64,000 nt of DNA from Palsa-343 sp964535525 (GCA_964535525.1 CAZHTJ010000006.1:1-64000); one strand, 5' to 3'; positions 40,780-48,978 are shown, counted from the first letter of the stretch. Numbers and translations: made by a program. Notes: generated from the sequence alone by a model not told the origin.

Positions 40780-41010
40780 ACTTTGGACTTCGGGCTCCCC
40801 TCTTGACAGTTTTGTGGAAAACCCGGGATCCTTCGCTACGCTCAGGATTTCGCCTGCGGGCTCACGCCCGCAAAACGGCTCAACTTTGGAGTTTGGGCTT
40901 CCCTCTTGACAGTTTTGTGGAAAACCCGGGATCCTTCGCTGCGCTCAGGATTTCGCCTGCGGGCTTACGCCCGCAAAACGGCTCAACTTTGGACTTTTTC
41001 ACAAAGGCTT
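40780..41010 (+). repeat. 103-bp direct tandem repeat, two full units plus a partial third
   Basis: Units start ACTTTGGA at 40780, 40883 and 40986, an exact 103-base period. Each unit carries TTGACAGTTTTGTGGAAAAC, the phrase GGGATCCTTCGCT and the hairpin GCGGGCTYACGCCCGC; the third keeps only the start and TTGACAGG. Units 1 and 2 differ at only a few positions. Confidence 0.85.
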
Positions 41011-41079
41011 GACAGGAATCGGCGGGAAAGCGGGAAGCTGAAAGCCTTTTTGGGCTGGCGAACAGCTGTGGTTCAGCCT

Positions 41080-41205
41080 CCGAAGCCTTTCGGTACTCAG
41101 CGGCTAAAGCCGCGCTTCATTAGCAAGCTTAACGGCATGACTGAAAGTCATGCCCCTTCACTTTTCATTGCCTGAGGCGAGTTTTTCCGCAGATTGTGAA
41201 GCCGA
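41080..41205 (-). repeat. Dispersed palindromic repeat, copy C (inverted)
   Basis: Read on the minus strand: TGCGGAAAAACTCGCC, AAAAGTGAAGGGGCATGACT then TTC and AGTCATGCC, then GCGGCTTTAGCCGC. It aligns with copy A over about 110 bases, including the GCGGAAAAACT block. Confidence 0.65.
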
Positions 41206-41452
41206 TCCATCTCAAAGCGGGGGTTTATTCAAGGGGGTTCTCATCAGACAAAACGGGGGGTAAGCCCCCTGCACGTTGTTGATTCTACTGGGTGGGAGGT
41301 GGGGTAAAGCTGTGCATGTTAACTACTCGGTTAATGGGGTGTGCAAGGCATGCGGAGAGCCGAGGCGGTGGCTGGAGTGAAGGCTGCCATCGATTGTTCC
41401 GCATGGCCGACCATGCGGCAAACACCAGACTATCCGGTGTAACATCCGGTCT

Positions 41453-41713
41453 ATGACGCCTGCCCATTTCGGGCGTCGAGTTTTCTGGGTACTTGCGGTA
41501 GTGATCGGTTTCATCACCCTGGCTCTCGCAGTATTTTTCATCTGGACCTCCACGCACCCAACGACTGCTATCGATCGAAGCGAGGGCTTCTTTGGGTTCC
41601 GGGGTGGGATTGTGATGGGGTTGACTGCTCTGCTCGGAGTGATCGTGCCAGGAACGCAATCTGTGCGCGAGAACTGCGGTGTAGCAAAACGAAGGACCGC
41701 TTTGAGCAAATAA
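41453..41713 (+). CDS. Hypothetical two-span membrane protein
   Basis: An 86-residue frame with two hydrophobic segments (VFWVLAVVIGFITLALAVFFIW and IVMGLTALLGVIVPG) separated by a short polar loop. The C-terminal 15 residues run into the start of repeat copy 3. Ribosome site is weak. It could be a genuine small membrane protein in the accessory region, or a remnant. The opposite strand is also open here but shows no coherent profile. Confidence 0.4.
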   Translation: MTPAHFGRRVFWVLAVVIGFITLALAVFFIWTSTHPTTAIDRSEGFFGFRGGIVMGLTALLGVIVPGTQSVRENCGVAKRRTALSK

Positions 41714-41828
41714 CCGGCAAACCGGAAGCCTGGAGCGAACCGCGGCAGAAGAGCAACCGCAGATCCTTCGTCGCTGCGCTCCTCAGGATGACAGCATCGG
41801 TTAGGGAGAGATCTATACCGTGTCACCG
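41710..41828 (+). repeat. Dispersed ~119-bp repeat, copy 3
   Basis: Starts ATAACCGGCAAACCGGAAG and ends CCGTGTCACCG; close to identical to copy 1 at 39155-39272. Copies 1 and 3 are 2.5 kb apart in direct orientation. Confidence 0.75.
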
Positions 41829-42014
41829 ATGTTTCCGCTTCTCGGCACGACTGAAGTCATGCCCTGATACAAAAGCCTCTCCCTCGCGTGTTAACCGATC
41901 AGCTAACATGCCGGCCGGCCCTTGCTGCGCCCGCGCTCCCAGTCGATTCAACCACCTGGTGAGGGCTTGACCCCCTCTCAGCGCAGGACCCTACGGCAGA
42001 GCCCGGTGCTCGGG

Positions 42015-43010
42015 CTACTGCGCTGGAGCGCCCTGCTGGGCCTGGATGAACTGATCGACGTTGATGGCGTTGACGAGCGCCGAGCCAGTATCGATGAAGG
42101 CCGGGATGGGCGCGAAGGGGTCGACCTCGTAATCTTTGGTGAGAGAGGCGAGCGGGTAGTGGTGCAGGTCGTCGAGCATTTTGACGCCGACGTAGGCCAT
42201 GGTGAAGGGCTTCTGCGCGATGGTGGCGGCGATGGTGCCGTCCTTGACCAGGTCGAGGGTGTCCTTGTCGACGTCCATAGCGATCACGACACGGTCTTTG
42301 GTGTTGCCGCGCTTGAGGACCTCGCCGACTTCCTTGCCCGCTGAGGCTTCGAGGCAGACGAAGGCGTCGACACGATCCTTGCCGGTGAGGGGCAGGGCGT
42401 GCTCGGCGTAGTCGAAGGCGGCGGTGCTCTGACCCTTAATGTCGACGACTTCCTTGATGTGAATTCCAGGTGAGCTGGCGAGGATGTCTTTGTAGCCGTC
42501 GAGGCGCTCATCGAGGTTGGGCTGGCCAGGATTGGTGAAGAAGACGACGGTGCCTTTGCCGCCTAATTTGTCGGCGAGGGCTCGGCCGCCGAGGCGGCCC
42601 GCCTGGCGATTATTGGTGCCGATGAAGTAGAGGCGCTTGCTGTTGGGGGCGTCGGAGTCGACGGTGATGACGGGAATGCCGGCGCCGATGGCGGCGTCGA
42701 TCTCGGGCTGCATCAGTTTGGCGTCGGCGACGGAGACGAGGATGCCGGCGGGCTTGAGGGCGACGACGGAACGAAACTCATCGACCTGGCCCTGGGGATC
42801 GAAGGTGGCAGGGCCGCGCATCTGGGTCTGCACGTCCCATTCTTTGGATATCTTGTCGAGTCCAGCGGCTGCGGATTGCCAATAGGCGAGCTTGGTGTTG
42901 ACGGCGACCAGGTAGAAGTGCTCGGCGCTGCTGTGCCGGTTGCATCCGGCGAGGAATGGCGTACAGGCTGACGCCGCAAGAAAGAGAGCGAACCGGTTAG
43001 CCAACTTCAT
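42015..43010 (-). CDS. Sugar ABC transporter substrate-binding lipoprotein (RbsB-like)
   Basis: A 331-residue periplasmic-binding protein of the ribose/galactose type (peripla_BP_4). The lipobox LAGC follows a typical signal (MKLANRFALFLAASACTPF); mature N-terminal lobe has YLVAVNTKLAYWQSAAAGLDKISKEW, the hinge region PVITVDSDAP, GTNNRQAGRLGGRALADKLGGKGTVVFF, and CLEASAGKEVGEVLKR, VVIAMDVDKDTLDLVKDGTIAATIAQKPF. ATG 43010 has AGGAGGTG upstream. No permease or ATPase gene is adjacent, so it is an orphan: either the transporter lies elsewhere or the protein senses sugars. Confidence 0.9.
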   Translation of the reverse strand: MKLANRFALFLAASACTPFLAGCNRHSSAEHFYLVAVNTKLAYWQSAAAGLDKISKEWDVQTQMRGPATFDPQGQVDEFRSVVALKPAGILVSVADAKLMQPEIDAAIGAGIPVITVDSDAPNSKRLYFIGTNNRQAGRLGGRALADKLGGKGTVVFFTNPGQPNLDERLDGYKDILASSPGIHIKEVVDIKGQSTAAFDYAEHALPLTGKDRVDAFVCLEASAGKEVGEVLKRGNTKDRVVIAMDVDKDTLDLVKDGTIAATIAQKPFTMAYVGVKMLDDLHHYPLASLTKDYEVDPFAPIPAFIDTGSALVNAINVDQFIQAQQGAPAQ

Positions 43011-43376
43011 ACCGCACCTCCTGCCGCGCGGAGAATCCGGAAAGGTGTGAAGCCCGATTTTCCGGAACCGCGTGGGATAGAGAAGTTTACTCTCTTCGGC
43101 GCGAAAAATTGCATGGGGCGGTTCGCGATGCGGGACCTGGGGCGGACTTTTCGCCACAGAGAGCACAGAGATAGCAGCGAGGCGCGGTCTCGTGGCTCCA
43201 GGTCTTTGGGCGAGAGGTTCAAGCGGGGTCAACGGCACGCTTTAGGCATTGTGTTTGGGGGGGTGGGCGAAGTAGGATGAGCGGGAATGTTCCCCAGAGT
43301 TGCTGTGTGAGCGGCGGGCGGCGGTTTCGCGCCGCGTAACGGGGTGAGGACTCTGATTCTTCAGGCCGGAGAACAC
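43011..43376. other. 366-bp spacer between divergent genes
   Basis: Should contain the promoters of the binding-protein gene (minus) and the receiver gene (plus). I see no RNA gene, strong hairpin or clear promoter. Confidence 0.4.
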
Positions 43377-43757
43377 GTGGACGGCAGGGCCAGTGTACTG
43401 ATCATCGATGACGATCCGAGCCACTTGCGGATCTATGGGTGGATCGTCGCGCAGGCGGGCTATGAGGCATTGCCGGCGCTGGTGACAGGCGACCGGATCG
43501 ATTATCCCGAGGCCGGGGTGGATGTGGTGGTGATGGATTACCGGCTGACGGGGCAGCTGACGGCGGTGGAAGCGGCAGAGGCGACGAGGGCACGGTATCC
43601 GCATGCGCCGATCATCGTGCTTTCGGATGTGTACGATCTGCCGGCGGACATCGCGCCGCACGCGCAGGCCTTTGTGAGAAAGGGCGAGCCGGCGAAGCTG
43701 GTTGCGAAGCTGGCGGAGTTTGCGAGGCCGGTGCTTCAGCCCGACGGCACGGCATAA
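43377..43757 (+). CDS. Single-domain response regulator (receiver)
   Basis: A 126-residue stand-alone receiver: VLIIDDDPSHLRIYGWIVAQAGYEA gives the acidic pocket (D11-D13), DVVVMDYRLTGQ the phospho-acceptor (D54), IIVLSDVYDLP the Ser/Thr switch and AFVRKGEPAKLVAKL the Lys. No output domain, so it would act by protein contact. I favour GTG 43377; GTG 43344 gives 11 more residues. It is 280 bp upstream of the YfiR-kinase pair and may be its partner, but the gap leaves this open. Confidence 0.8.
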   Translation: MDGRASVLIIDDDPSHLRIYGWIVAQAGYEALPALVTGDRIDYPEAGVDVVVMDYRLTGQLTAVEAAEATRARYPHAPIIVLSDVYDLPADIAPHAQAFVRKGEPAKLVAKLAEFARPVLQPDGTA

Positions 43758-44039
43758 TCACCCAAAACGGTTACAGATTCACCGGAAGCGGTGACGCTGA
43801 CGGGACAACTGTGCGGCTGAAGGGGAACATCTCACGACGGCGCAGCGTTTTGTCGGTTTTCCCCGGGCGTGGCCTGCGCGACGAGAGCCGGCCGGCGCTT
43901 TTTCTCCTGGCACCGTGACGGGCTCTGCGCTGGTCAATAAAATTCAAAAGGCGCGCTGGAGTTGTGTTTCGGAATGGTCCGGGTGCGTTGCCGCAGGGGT
44001 GGGGTAGAGTGGTCGAGATGAGGCGACGGCGCCGTTGAC

Positions 44040-44639
44040 ATGGTGGTGAATCTCCAGAGGCCGAGGCAGGGGATTTGCGGGTGGCGTGGTCCGGCGCGTG
44101 TGCTGCTGACCGCGGTGGCGGCGCTTGGGGTCCTCATCGTGCCGTGGGCACAGGCACAGAAGCCGTCGCGGGACGATGTGCAGGCGGCCTACCTCTACAA
44201 CTTTGGGAAATTCGTGCGCTGGCCCGAGGGCGCCGGCCGCGGTTCGATGGTGGTGTGCGTGGCCGGTGACGATTCGTTTGGACGGACGATCGGCAAGCTG
44301 GTGGAGGGCGAGCAGATCGACGGGCGGCCGCTGACGGAACGCACTCTGGACCGGCCGGATGGAGTGGGAGCCTGCTCGATTCTGTTTGTGGGCGCGACCA
44401 GGGGCAACGAGGCGGAGAGTTTTCTGGCGGCTACGGAGGGGAAGCCGATACTGACGGTTGGGGATGCGCCGGATTTTATCGCGCATGGCGGGATGATCCA
44501 GTTTGTGCAGGTGGAGGATCATGTTCGTTTCTCGGTGAATCTGGAGGCGTGCAACCGGCACAGCGTGGCGCTGAGCTCGGAGCTGCTGAAAGTAGCCGTC
44601 ACGGTGACGGGTAAGGCGGGGACGGGAGGAGCGCGATGA
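44040..44639 (+). CDS. YfiR-family (DUF4154) periplasmic protein
   Basis: A 199-residue exported protein: after a signal (VLLTAVAALGVLIVPWAQAQ) comes the YfiR-like domain DDVQAAYLYNFGKFVRWPEG, VVCVAGDDSFGRTIGKLVEGEQIDGRPL, CSILFVGATRGNEAESFLA, ILTVGDAPDFIAHGGMIQFVQVEDHVRFSVNLEACNRHSVALSSELLKVA, the hallmark of the family. In Pseudomonas, YfiR represses the diguanylate cyclase YfiN from the periplasm. Here it overlaps the next gene, a histidine kinase, by four bases (ATGA), so it more likely controls that kinase. Confidence 0.88.
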   Translation: MVVNLQRPRQGICGWRGPARVLLTAVAALGVLIVPWAQAQKPSRDDVQAAYLYNFGKFVRWPEGAGRGSMVVCVAGDDSFGRTIGKLVEGEQIDGRPLTERTLDRPDGVGACSILFVGATRGNEAESFLAATEGKPILTVGDAPDFIAHGGMIQFVQVEDHVRFSVNLEACNRHSVALSSELLKVAVTVTGKAGTGGAR

Positions 44640-46105
44640 AACCAGGGTCGCGGTCGATCTCGGCCAAGCTGATGTGGATGAATGTGGTGGTGAGCGCCAC
44701 GGTGCTGGTGCTGGCGGTGATGGCGTTCTTTTTCTACGATCTGGTTTCGTTCCGGCAGAACCTCATCCGAAACTTGACAACATCGGCACAAATTGTTGGC
44801 GCCAACAGCGTATCGGCATTAACGTTTGACGACCCGCAAAGCGCGGGAACGACCCTGCAGGCTCTGCGCAGCTCGCCGGATGTGGCGTCGGCGACGCTGG
44901 AGACGAATGACGGAACGACATTCGCTTCGTATCAGCGCGCGGCGAACGTGCCGCTGCCGGTGGCGATGCCGATGGAAGCGGGAACAGAAGACCAGGCCTG
45001 GGTGAAGGGAACGCACGTGCTGCTGGCGCACCGGATCGTGTTCCAGGGAAAACCGGCGGGAACGGTTTACATCACGGCCGAGCTGAACGAGACAGGGCAG
45101 CGGGCGCGGCAGTATTTGCTGATAGCGTGCGGGGTGCTGCTGATCTGCATGGTGGCTGGGGTGCTGATCAGCGGGACGGCGCGGAAACTGGTGGCGCAGC
45201 CGCTGGTGGCGCTGGCGGAGACGGCGCGGAAGGTATCGCGGGAGCGGGACTATTCGGTGCGGGCGGCCGAGCACAAGGACAAGGACGAGATCTCGGTGCT
45301 GGTGGAAGCGTTCAACGAGATGCTGGTGCAGATCCAGGAGCGGGACACGGCGTTGAACCGGGGGCGCGAGCAGCTGGAAGCGCGCGTCGAGGAGCGCACG
45401 GCGGCGCTGCGGGCGGCGAACCGCGAGCTGGAGGCCTTCTCTTATACGGTGGCGCACGATCTGCGGGGGCCGCTCGATGCGGTGCAGGGGATGGTGTACA
45501 TCCTGGAGAGCCTGGACCGCGAGAAGCGGGAGGGGGAGCGTGGCGAGATACTCGATCATCTGAAGCTGGCGACGCGGAACATGGCGTCGCTGATCGACGA
45601 CCTGCTGAATCTGTCGCGGGCGAGCACGGCGGCGCTGAAAAAGGGCCGGGTGAATCTGACGGGGATCGTGACGCAGATCGCGGAGGATCTGAAGCGTGGC
45701 GAACCAGAGCGGCGTGCGGAGTTCATGATTGCGCAGCTGCCGCCGGTGGAGGCGGATGAGGGGCTGATCCGTGTGGCGCTGGACAATCTGATTCGGAACG
45801 CATGGAAGTACACGTCGCGGCACGAGGGGGCGTGCATCGAGTTCGGGGCGATCAACCGGCGCGGGGAAACGGTGTATTACGTGCGGGACGATGGGGCGGG
45901 GTTCGATCCGAAGCTGAACGACCAGCTGTTCCAGCCGTTCCATCGGCTGCACAGCCGGAGCGAGTTTCCGGGGACGGGGATTGGATTGGCGACGGTGCAG
46001 CGGATTCTGGCACGGCACGGGGGGCGGATTTGGGCGGAGGGGGCTGTGGAGAAGGGCGCGACGTTCTGGTTCACGCTGAAGAGCGGCACTTCGGTAACGG
46101 CTTGA
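44636..46105 (+). CDS. Membrane histidine kinase with CHASE8-like sensor and HAMP domain
   Basis: A 489-residue sensor kinase. Span 1 (MWMNVVVSATVLVLAVMAFFFYDLV), periplasmic CHASE8-like domain (residues about 45-155, NLIRNLTTSAQIVGANSVSALTFDDPQSA), span 2 (LLIACGVLLICMVAGVLISG), HAMP (about 185-240), coiled coil, HisKA with H274 (YTVAHDLRGPLDAVQG) and HATPase with N box DNLIRNAWKYTS, G1 DDGAGFDP and G2 GTGIGLATVQRI. Overlaps yfiR by ATGA. The same arrangement of CHASE8 sensors with YfiR is known for YfiN cyclases, here with a kinase output. It lies 130 bp before the flagellar cluster. Confidence 0.9.
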   Translation: MKPGSRSISAKLMWMNVVVSATVLVLAVMAFFFYDLVSFRQNLIRNLTTSAQIVGANSVSALTFDDPQSAGTTLQALRSSPDVASATLETNDGTTFASYQRAANVPLPVAMPMEAGTEDQAWVKGTHVLLAHRIVFQGKPAGTVYITAELNETGQRARQYLLIACGVLLICMVAGVLISGTARKLVAQPLVALAETARKVSRERDYSVRAAEHKDKDEISVLVEAFNEMLVQIQERDTALNRGREQLEARVEERTAALRAANRELEAFSYTVAHDLRGPLDAVQGMVYILESLDREKREGERGEILDHLKLATRNMASLIDDLLNLSRASTAALKKGRVNLTGIVTQIAEDLKRGEPERRAEFMIAQLPPVEADEGLIRVALDNLIRNAWKYTSRHEGACIEFGAINRRGETVYYVRDDGAGFDPKLNDQLFQPFHRLHSRSEFPGTGIGLATVQRILARHGGRIWAEGAVEKGATFWFTLKSGTSVTA

Positions 46106-46234
46106 GGGCGGGCGGTAAGGTGCTGATTCTCCGTGGTTGACGGCGTGCGGATGGGGATGAATCGGCGGCGGATAAGAAGGCTCTAATCTGGGTGTCTTGA
46201 ATTGGGCCATAGAAACGCACGCACGGGCAGTGCG

Positions 46235-46675
46235 ATGGCCCCGGTAGCGGAAAACGACAACGGGATGGCTGCGGTTGCGGCGGGGGCCCCGGCTCCAGCA
46301 CCCGCAGCGCCGCCGGCTGCGGGTGGACCCACGGGCGGACCCCCGGCTGGCGGACCCATGGCACGGCCCGGCGCAGCGCCGGCCGCCGGAACGCAGGCGC
46401 TGGCGGTCCGCGAGCCGTCAGTCGAAGAAGAACAGCCGGAACAGGAAGAGACAGACGGGCGTCTGGACCGGCTGCCGATGCAGGTGGATGTGCTGCTGCG
46501 CGTCCATTCGTTTCGGGTCCAGGACCTGCTCTCGATGGAAAAGGGCACGGTGGTGGAGACGGTGCACGAGCACACGCAGGATGTGCCGCTGCGCTGTGGA
46601 GGCGCGCTGCTTTTGTGGTCGGAGTTCGAAGTTCTGGACCAGCAGCTGGCGGTGCGGATTACGCGGCTGGCATAG
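46235..46675 (+). CDS. fliN: Flagellar motor switch protein FliN (first copy)
   Basis: A 146-residue protein. A low-complexity Ala/Pro/Gly N-terminal part (about 1-60) leads to a SpoA domain: LDRLPMQVDVLLRVHSFRVQDLLSMEKGTVVETVHEHTQDVPLRCGGALLLWSEFEVLDQQLAVRITRLA, the FliN C-ring fold. The start is uncertain (ATG 46235; TTG 46202 is an alternative). It opens the long flagellar cluster, before fliO. A second FliN-type gene lies after fliM (54138), so the two copies may form different layers of the C-ring or belong to different assemblies. Confidence 0.82.
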   Translation: MAPVAENDNGMAAVAAGAPAPAPAAPPAAGGPTGGPPAGGPMARPGAAPAAGTQALAVREPSVEEEQPEQEETDGRLDRLPMQVDVLLRVHSFRVQDLLSMEKGTVVETVHEHTQDVPLRCGGALLLWSEFEVLDQQLAVRITRLA

Positions 46676-46825
46676 AGCGAAGGCGAGGGCACGTGAAGCA
46701 GGGGATGGAGATTACGCGGCTGGCGCAGAGCGAAGGCGAGGACACGTGAAGCAGGGGATGGAGATTACGCGGCTGGCGCAGAGCGAAGGCGAGGACACGT
46801 GAAGCAGGGGATGGAGATTACGCGG
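46675..46825 (+). repeat. 53-bp tandem repeat, about three units, with GTGA-overlapping mini-frames
   Basis: Units start GAGCGAAGGCGAG at 46675, 46728 and 46781, an exact 53-base period. Each unit holds a GTG start (46693, 46746, 46799) whose frame MKQGMEITRLAQSEGEDT ends in TGA overlapping the next GTG by four bases. The third frame opens into FliO. The phrase ATTACGCGGCTGGC also occurs at the fliN end, so the array probably arose by duplication of the fliN-fliO junction. Confidence 0.85.
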
Positions 46826-47143
46826 GCCGGTGAACCGGGACGGGGGAGGGGAACGAGAAATATGGGCATGGTACTGAATCCTGTCTTCGATGGAAGCACG
46901 CCGATGCCGCGCTACAGCTGGACGATGAAGATGGGGCTGTGGCTGCGAAAGCTGATGAGCCTGCCGACGGCCGGGGAGATGCCGATTCGCCTCGAGGGCC
47001 GGCTGAATCTGGGACCGAAGAAGTCGCTGGTGCTGGTGAACTGCCGGGGCAAGAGCGTGCTGCTGGCGATGGGCAGCGAGACGATTACGCCCATCATGGA
47101 AGTTCCGGCGCACCGGCGGCGCAAACGGGAGCCTGCGCAGTGA
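46799..47143 (+). CDS. fliO: Flagellar biosynthesis protein FliO-like
   Basis: A 114-residue protein (from GTG 46799; ATG 46862 would give 93 residues). The C-terminal part RLNLGPKKSLVLVNCRGKSVLLAMGSETITPI is the FliO domain, which assists assembly of the FliPQR export gate. Unlike most FliO proteins no clear membrane helix precedes it; MKMGLWLRKLMSLPTA is only amphipathic. Its first nine residues are repeat-derived. It overlaps fliP by GTGA. Confidence 0.72.
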   Translation: MKQGMEITRAGEPGRGRGTRNMGMVLNPVFDGSTPMPRYSWTMKMGLWLRKLMSLPTAGEMPIRLEGRLNLGPKKSLVLVNCRGKSVLLAMGSETITPIMEVPAHRRRKREPAQ

Positions 47144-47841
47144 CCCTGTTGCTGGCGGCCGTGGCGAAGGCGCCGAGCGCGCTGCCGGGCCTCGATCTGT
47201 CCGGACACATCGCCAACAACAACCAGATTCCGTGGACGATCGTCTTCACGCTGACGCTGCTGACGTTGTTGCCGGCGATTATTTTGTCGATGACGCCGAT
47301 GGTGCGTCTGCTGATCGTATTTCACTTTCTGCGCCAGGCGCTGGGGACGCAGACCGCGCCGTCGAATCAGGTGCTGATGGGGCTGGGACTGATGATGACC
47401 TGGTTCCTGATGCAGCCGGTTCTGATCGAGGTGGATCAGCAAGCGGTCGAGCCGTTCCGGGCGGGGCAGATTTCGGGCTGGGAGGCGATCGATCACGGAT
47501 CGGCGCCGGTGAAGGCCTACATGCTGCGCTATGCGCGGGAGAAGGATCTGGCGCTGTTTGTTGCGGCGTCCATGACTTCGCGGCCGGCGAAGCCCGCGGA
47601 TTTGCCCATGCAGGTGGTGGTGCCGGCGTACATGCTGAGCGAGCTGAAAGCCGGGTTTGAGATTGGCGCGGTGTTGTTTCTGCCGTTTCTTCTGGTGGAT
47701 ATGGTGGTGGCTTCGATCACGACCTCGATCGGCATGTTCCAGCTGCCGCCGGTGGTGATCTCAACGCCGCTGAAGATTCTGCTGTTCGTGATGGTCGATG
47801 GGTGGAACCTGCTGGCCGGCTCCCTGCTGAAGAGCTTCTGA
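47140..47841 (+). CDS. fliP: Flagellar export gate protein FliP
   Basis: A 233-residue membrane protein forming, with FliQ and FliR, the core export gate. Characteristic text: NNQIPWTIVFTLTLLTLLPAIILSMTPMVRLLIVFHFLRQALGTQTAPSNQVLMGLGLMMTWF, then AYMLSELKAGFEIGAVLFLPFLLVDMVVASI, TSIGMFQLPPVVISTPLKILLFVMVDGW. A leader of about 30 residues precedes. GTG 47140 overlaps the fliO stop. About four membrane spans. Confidence 0.95.
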   Translation: MTLLLAAVAKAPSALPGLDLSGHIANNNQIPWTIVFTLTLLTLLPAIILSMTPMVRLLIVFHFLRQALGTQTAPSNQVLMGLGLMMTWFLMQPVLIEVDQQAVEPFRAGQISGWEAIDHGSAPVKAYMLRYAREKDLALFVAASMTSRPAKPADLPMQVVVPAYMLSELKAGFEIGAVLFLPFLLVDMVVASITTSIGMFQLPPVVISTPLKILLFVMVDGWNLLAGSLLKSF

Positions 47842-47930
47842 CCTGGGTATGGGGGGATGAGGGCTCAGGGATTACATATACGCGCTCCTGCAACCACGGA
47901 GGGCGGGCGTGGACCTTCGAAGGGGGAGCG

Positions 47931-48206
47931 ATGGGACCGGATGAGGCTGCGGAACTGATGCGGCATTTACTGCGGGAGGCATTGATTCTTGGAGCGCCGG
48001 TTCTGCTGGCGGCCTGCGTGACCAGCTTCGTGATCAGCCTGCTGCAGACGCTGACCTCGCTGCAGGATCAGACGATTTCGACGGTGCCGCGGCTGCTGAT
48101 TGTGGTGGGTCTGCTGATGGCGGCGCTGCCGTGGTTTCTGAACCGGCTGATGAGCTACACACTGGGGCTGTTCTCGGACTTTCACCGGTTTCTGGGGCAG
48201 GGATGA
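47931..48206 (+). CDS. fliQ: Flagellar export gate protein FliQ
   Basis: A 91-residue protein with two spans: LREALILGAPVLLAACVTSFVISLLQTLTSLQDQTISTVPRLLIVVGLLMAALPWFLNRLM, which is the FliQ signature (LQ-LTSLQDQTISTVP). ATG 47931 has AGGGGGAG upstream. It follows fliP by about 90 bp and overlaps fliR by ATGA. Confidence 0.94.
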   Translation: MGPDEAAELMRHLLREALILGAPVLLAACVTSFVISLLQTLTSLQDQTISTVPRLLIVVGLLMAALPWFLNRLMSYTLGLFSDFHRFLGQG

Positions 48207-48976
48207 CCGCGGACTGGGGACAGATGCTGGAGGCGATGCTCCTGGTGCTGGTGCGCATCAGCGGCCTGATGGTCTTCGCTCCGGTGTTCTCGTCCGAAGC
48301 GATTCCAACGCGGATCAAGGCCGGGTTCGTACTGGCGGTTTCGTTTCTGGTGGCGCCCATCGTGGCGGCCTTCCCGAGGGCCCACGCCGAGCTGGGGATT
48401 CTGGCCGTGCTGGGGGAATTGAGCGTGGGGCTGGTCTTCGGGCTGACGCTCTCACTGTTGTTTGAGGCGCTGAATTTCGCCGGCCAGGTGCTGGGATTCC
48501 AGTTCAGCTTCTCGCTGGTGAACCTGATGGACCCGAACTCGCCGGCCGCCACGCCGCTGATGGGACAGATGTTCAGTTTGCTGGGGACGCTGACGATCCT
48601 GGGGGCGGGGCTCCATCGGACGATGCTGGCCGCGCTGCTGCGGACCTTTGCGACGGCGCCGGTGGGCACGGTGACGCTCGACCCGAGGGCGGGATGGGCG
48701 CTGGTGACGTTCGCGGGGGGGATTTTTTCGGCAGCCCTGCAGTTGTCGGCTCCGGTGATGGCGGCGACGCTGCTGGCGGAACTGTCGGTGGCGCTGGCTG
48801 GGAAGCTGGCGCCGACGCTGCCGGTGATGTCGATCACGGTGCCTTTGAAGACCATGCTGGGCTACGGGGTGCTCATCGGCTCGCTGGCTTTGTGGCCGCA
48901 CTGGATTGAAGCGCATTTCGCGGCTCTGCTCGACAGCGCCGGACGGTTGCTGGCCGGGTCGGCGGGGACGGCTTAG
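48203..48976 (+). CDS. fliR: Flagellar export gate protein FliR
   Basis: A 257-residue protein with six or so membrane spans: ARISGLMVFAPVFSS-type start (VRISGLMVFAPVFSSEAIPTRIKAGFVLAVSFLVAP), LGLVFGLTLSLLFEALNFAGQVLGFQFSF, VNLMDPNSPAATPLMGQMFSLLGTLTIL, and the FliR C-terminus TLPVMSITVPLKTMLGYGVLIGSLALWP. It completes the FliPQR complex. Overlaps fliQ by four bases and ends two bases before flhB. Confidence 0.94.
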   Translation: MTADWGQMLEAMLLVLVRISGLMVFAPVFSSEAIPTRIKAGFVLAVSFLVAPIVAAFPRAHAELGILAVLGELSVGLVFGLTLSLLFEALNFAGQVLGFQFSFSLVNLMDPNSPAATPLMGQMFSLLGTLTILGAGLHRTMLAALLRTFATAPVGTVTLDPRAGWALVTFAGGIFSAALQLSAPVMAATLLAELSVALAGKLAPTLPVMSITVPLKTMLGYGVLIGSLALWPHWIEAHFAALLDSAGRLLAGSAGTA

Positions 48977-48978
48977 CT

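Larger units (their letters stand above)
40582..41452. other. 870-bp gene-free repeat region
   Basis: No convincing gene. In order: 7-bp tandem repeats, a terminator-like hairpin (40650-40679), the 103-bp tandem repeat (40780-40985, plus a partial third unit), an inverted copy of the dispersed palindromic repeat (about 41080-41205) and about 240 bp of unique sequence before the small membrane protein gene. Confidence 0.6.

Noticed and set aside
46167..46175. GCGGATAA as a sigma-28 -10 before fliN
   Set aside because: One mismatch in the -10 and no TAAA-like -35 at 15 bases; too weak.
46675..46825. Possible CRISPR array or small RNA array
   Set aside because: The 53-base units are identical over their whole length with no spacers, and they form overlapping reading frames leading into fliO.
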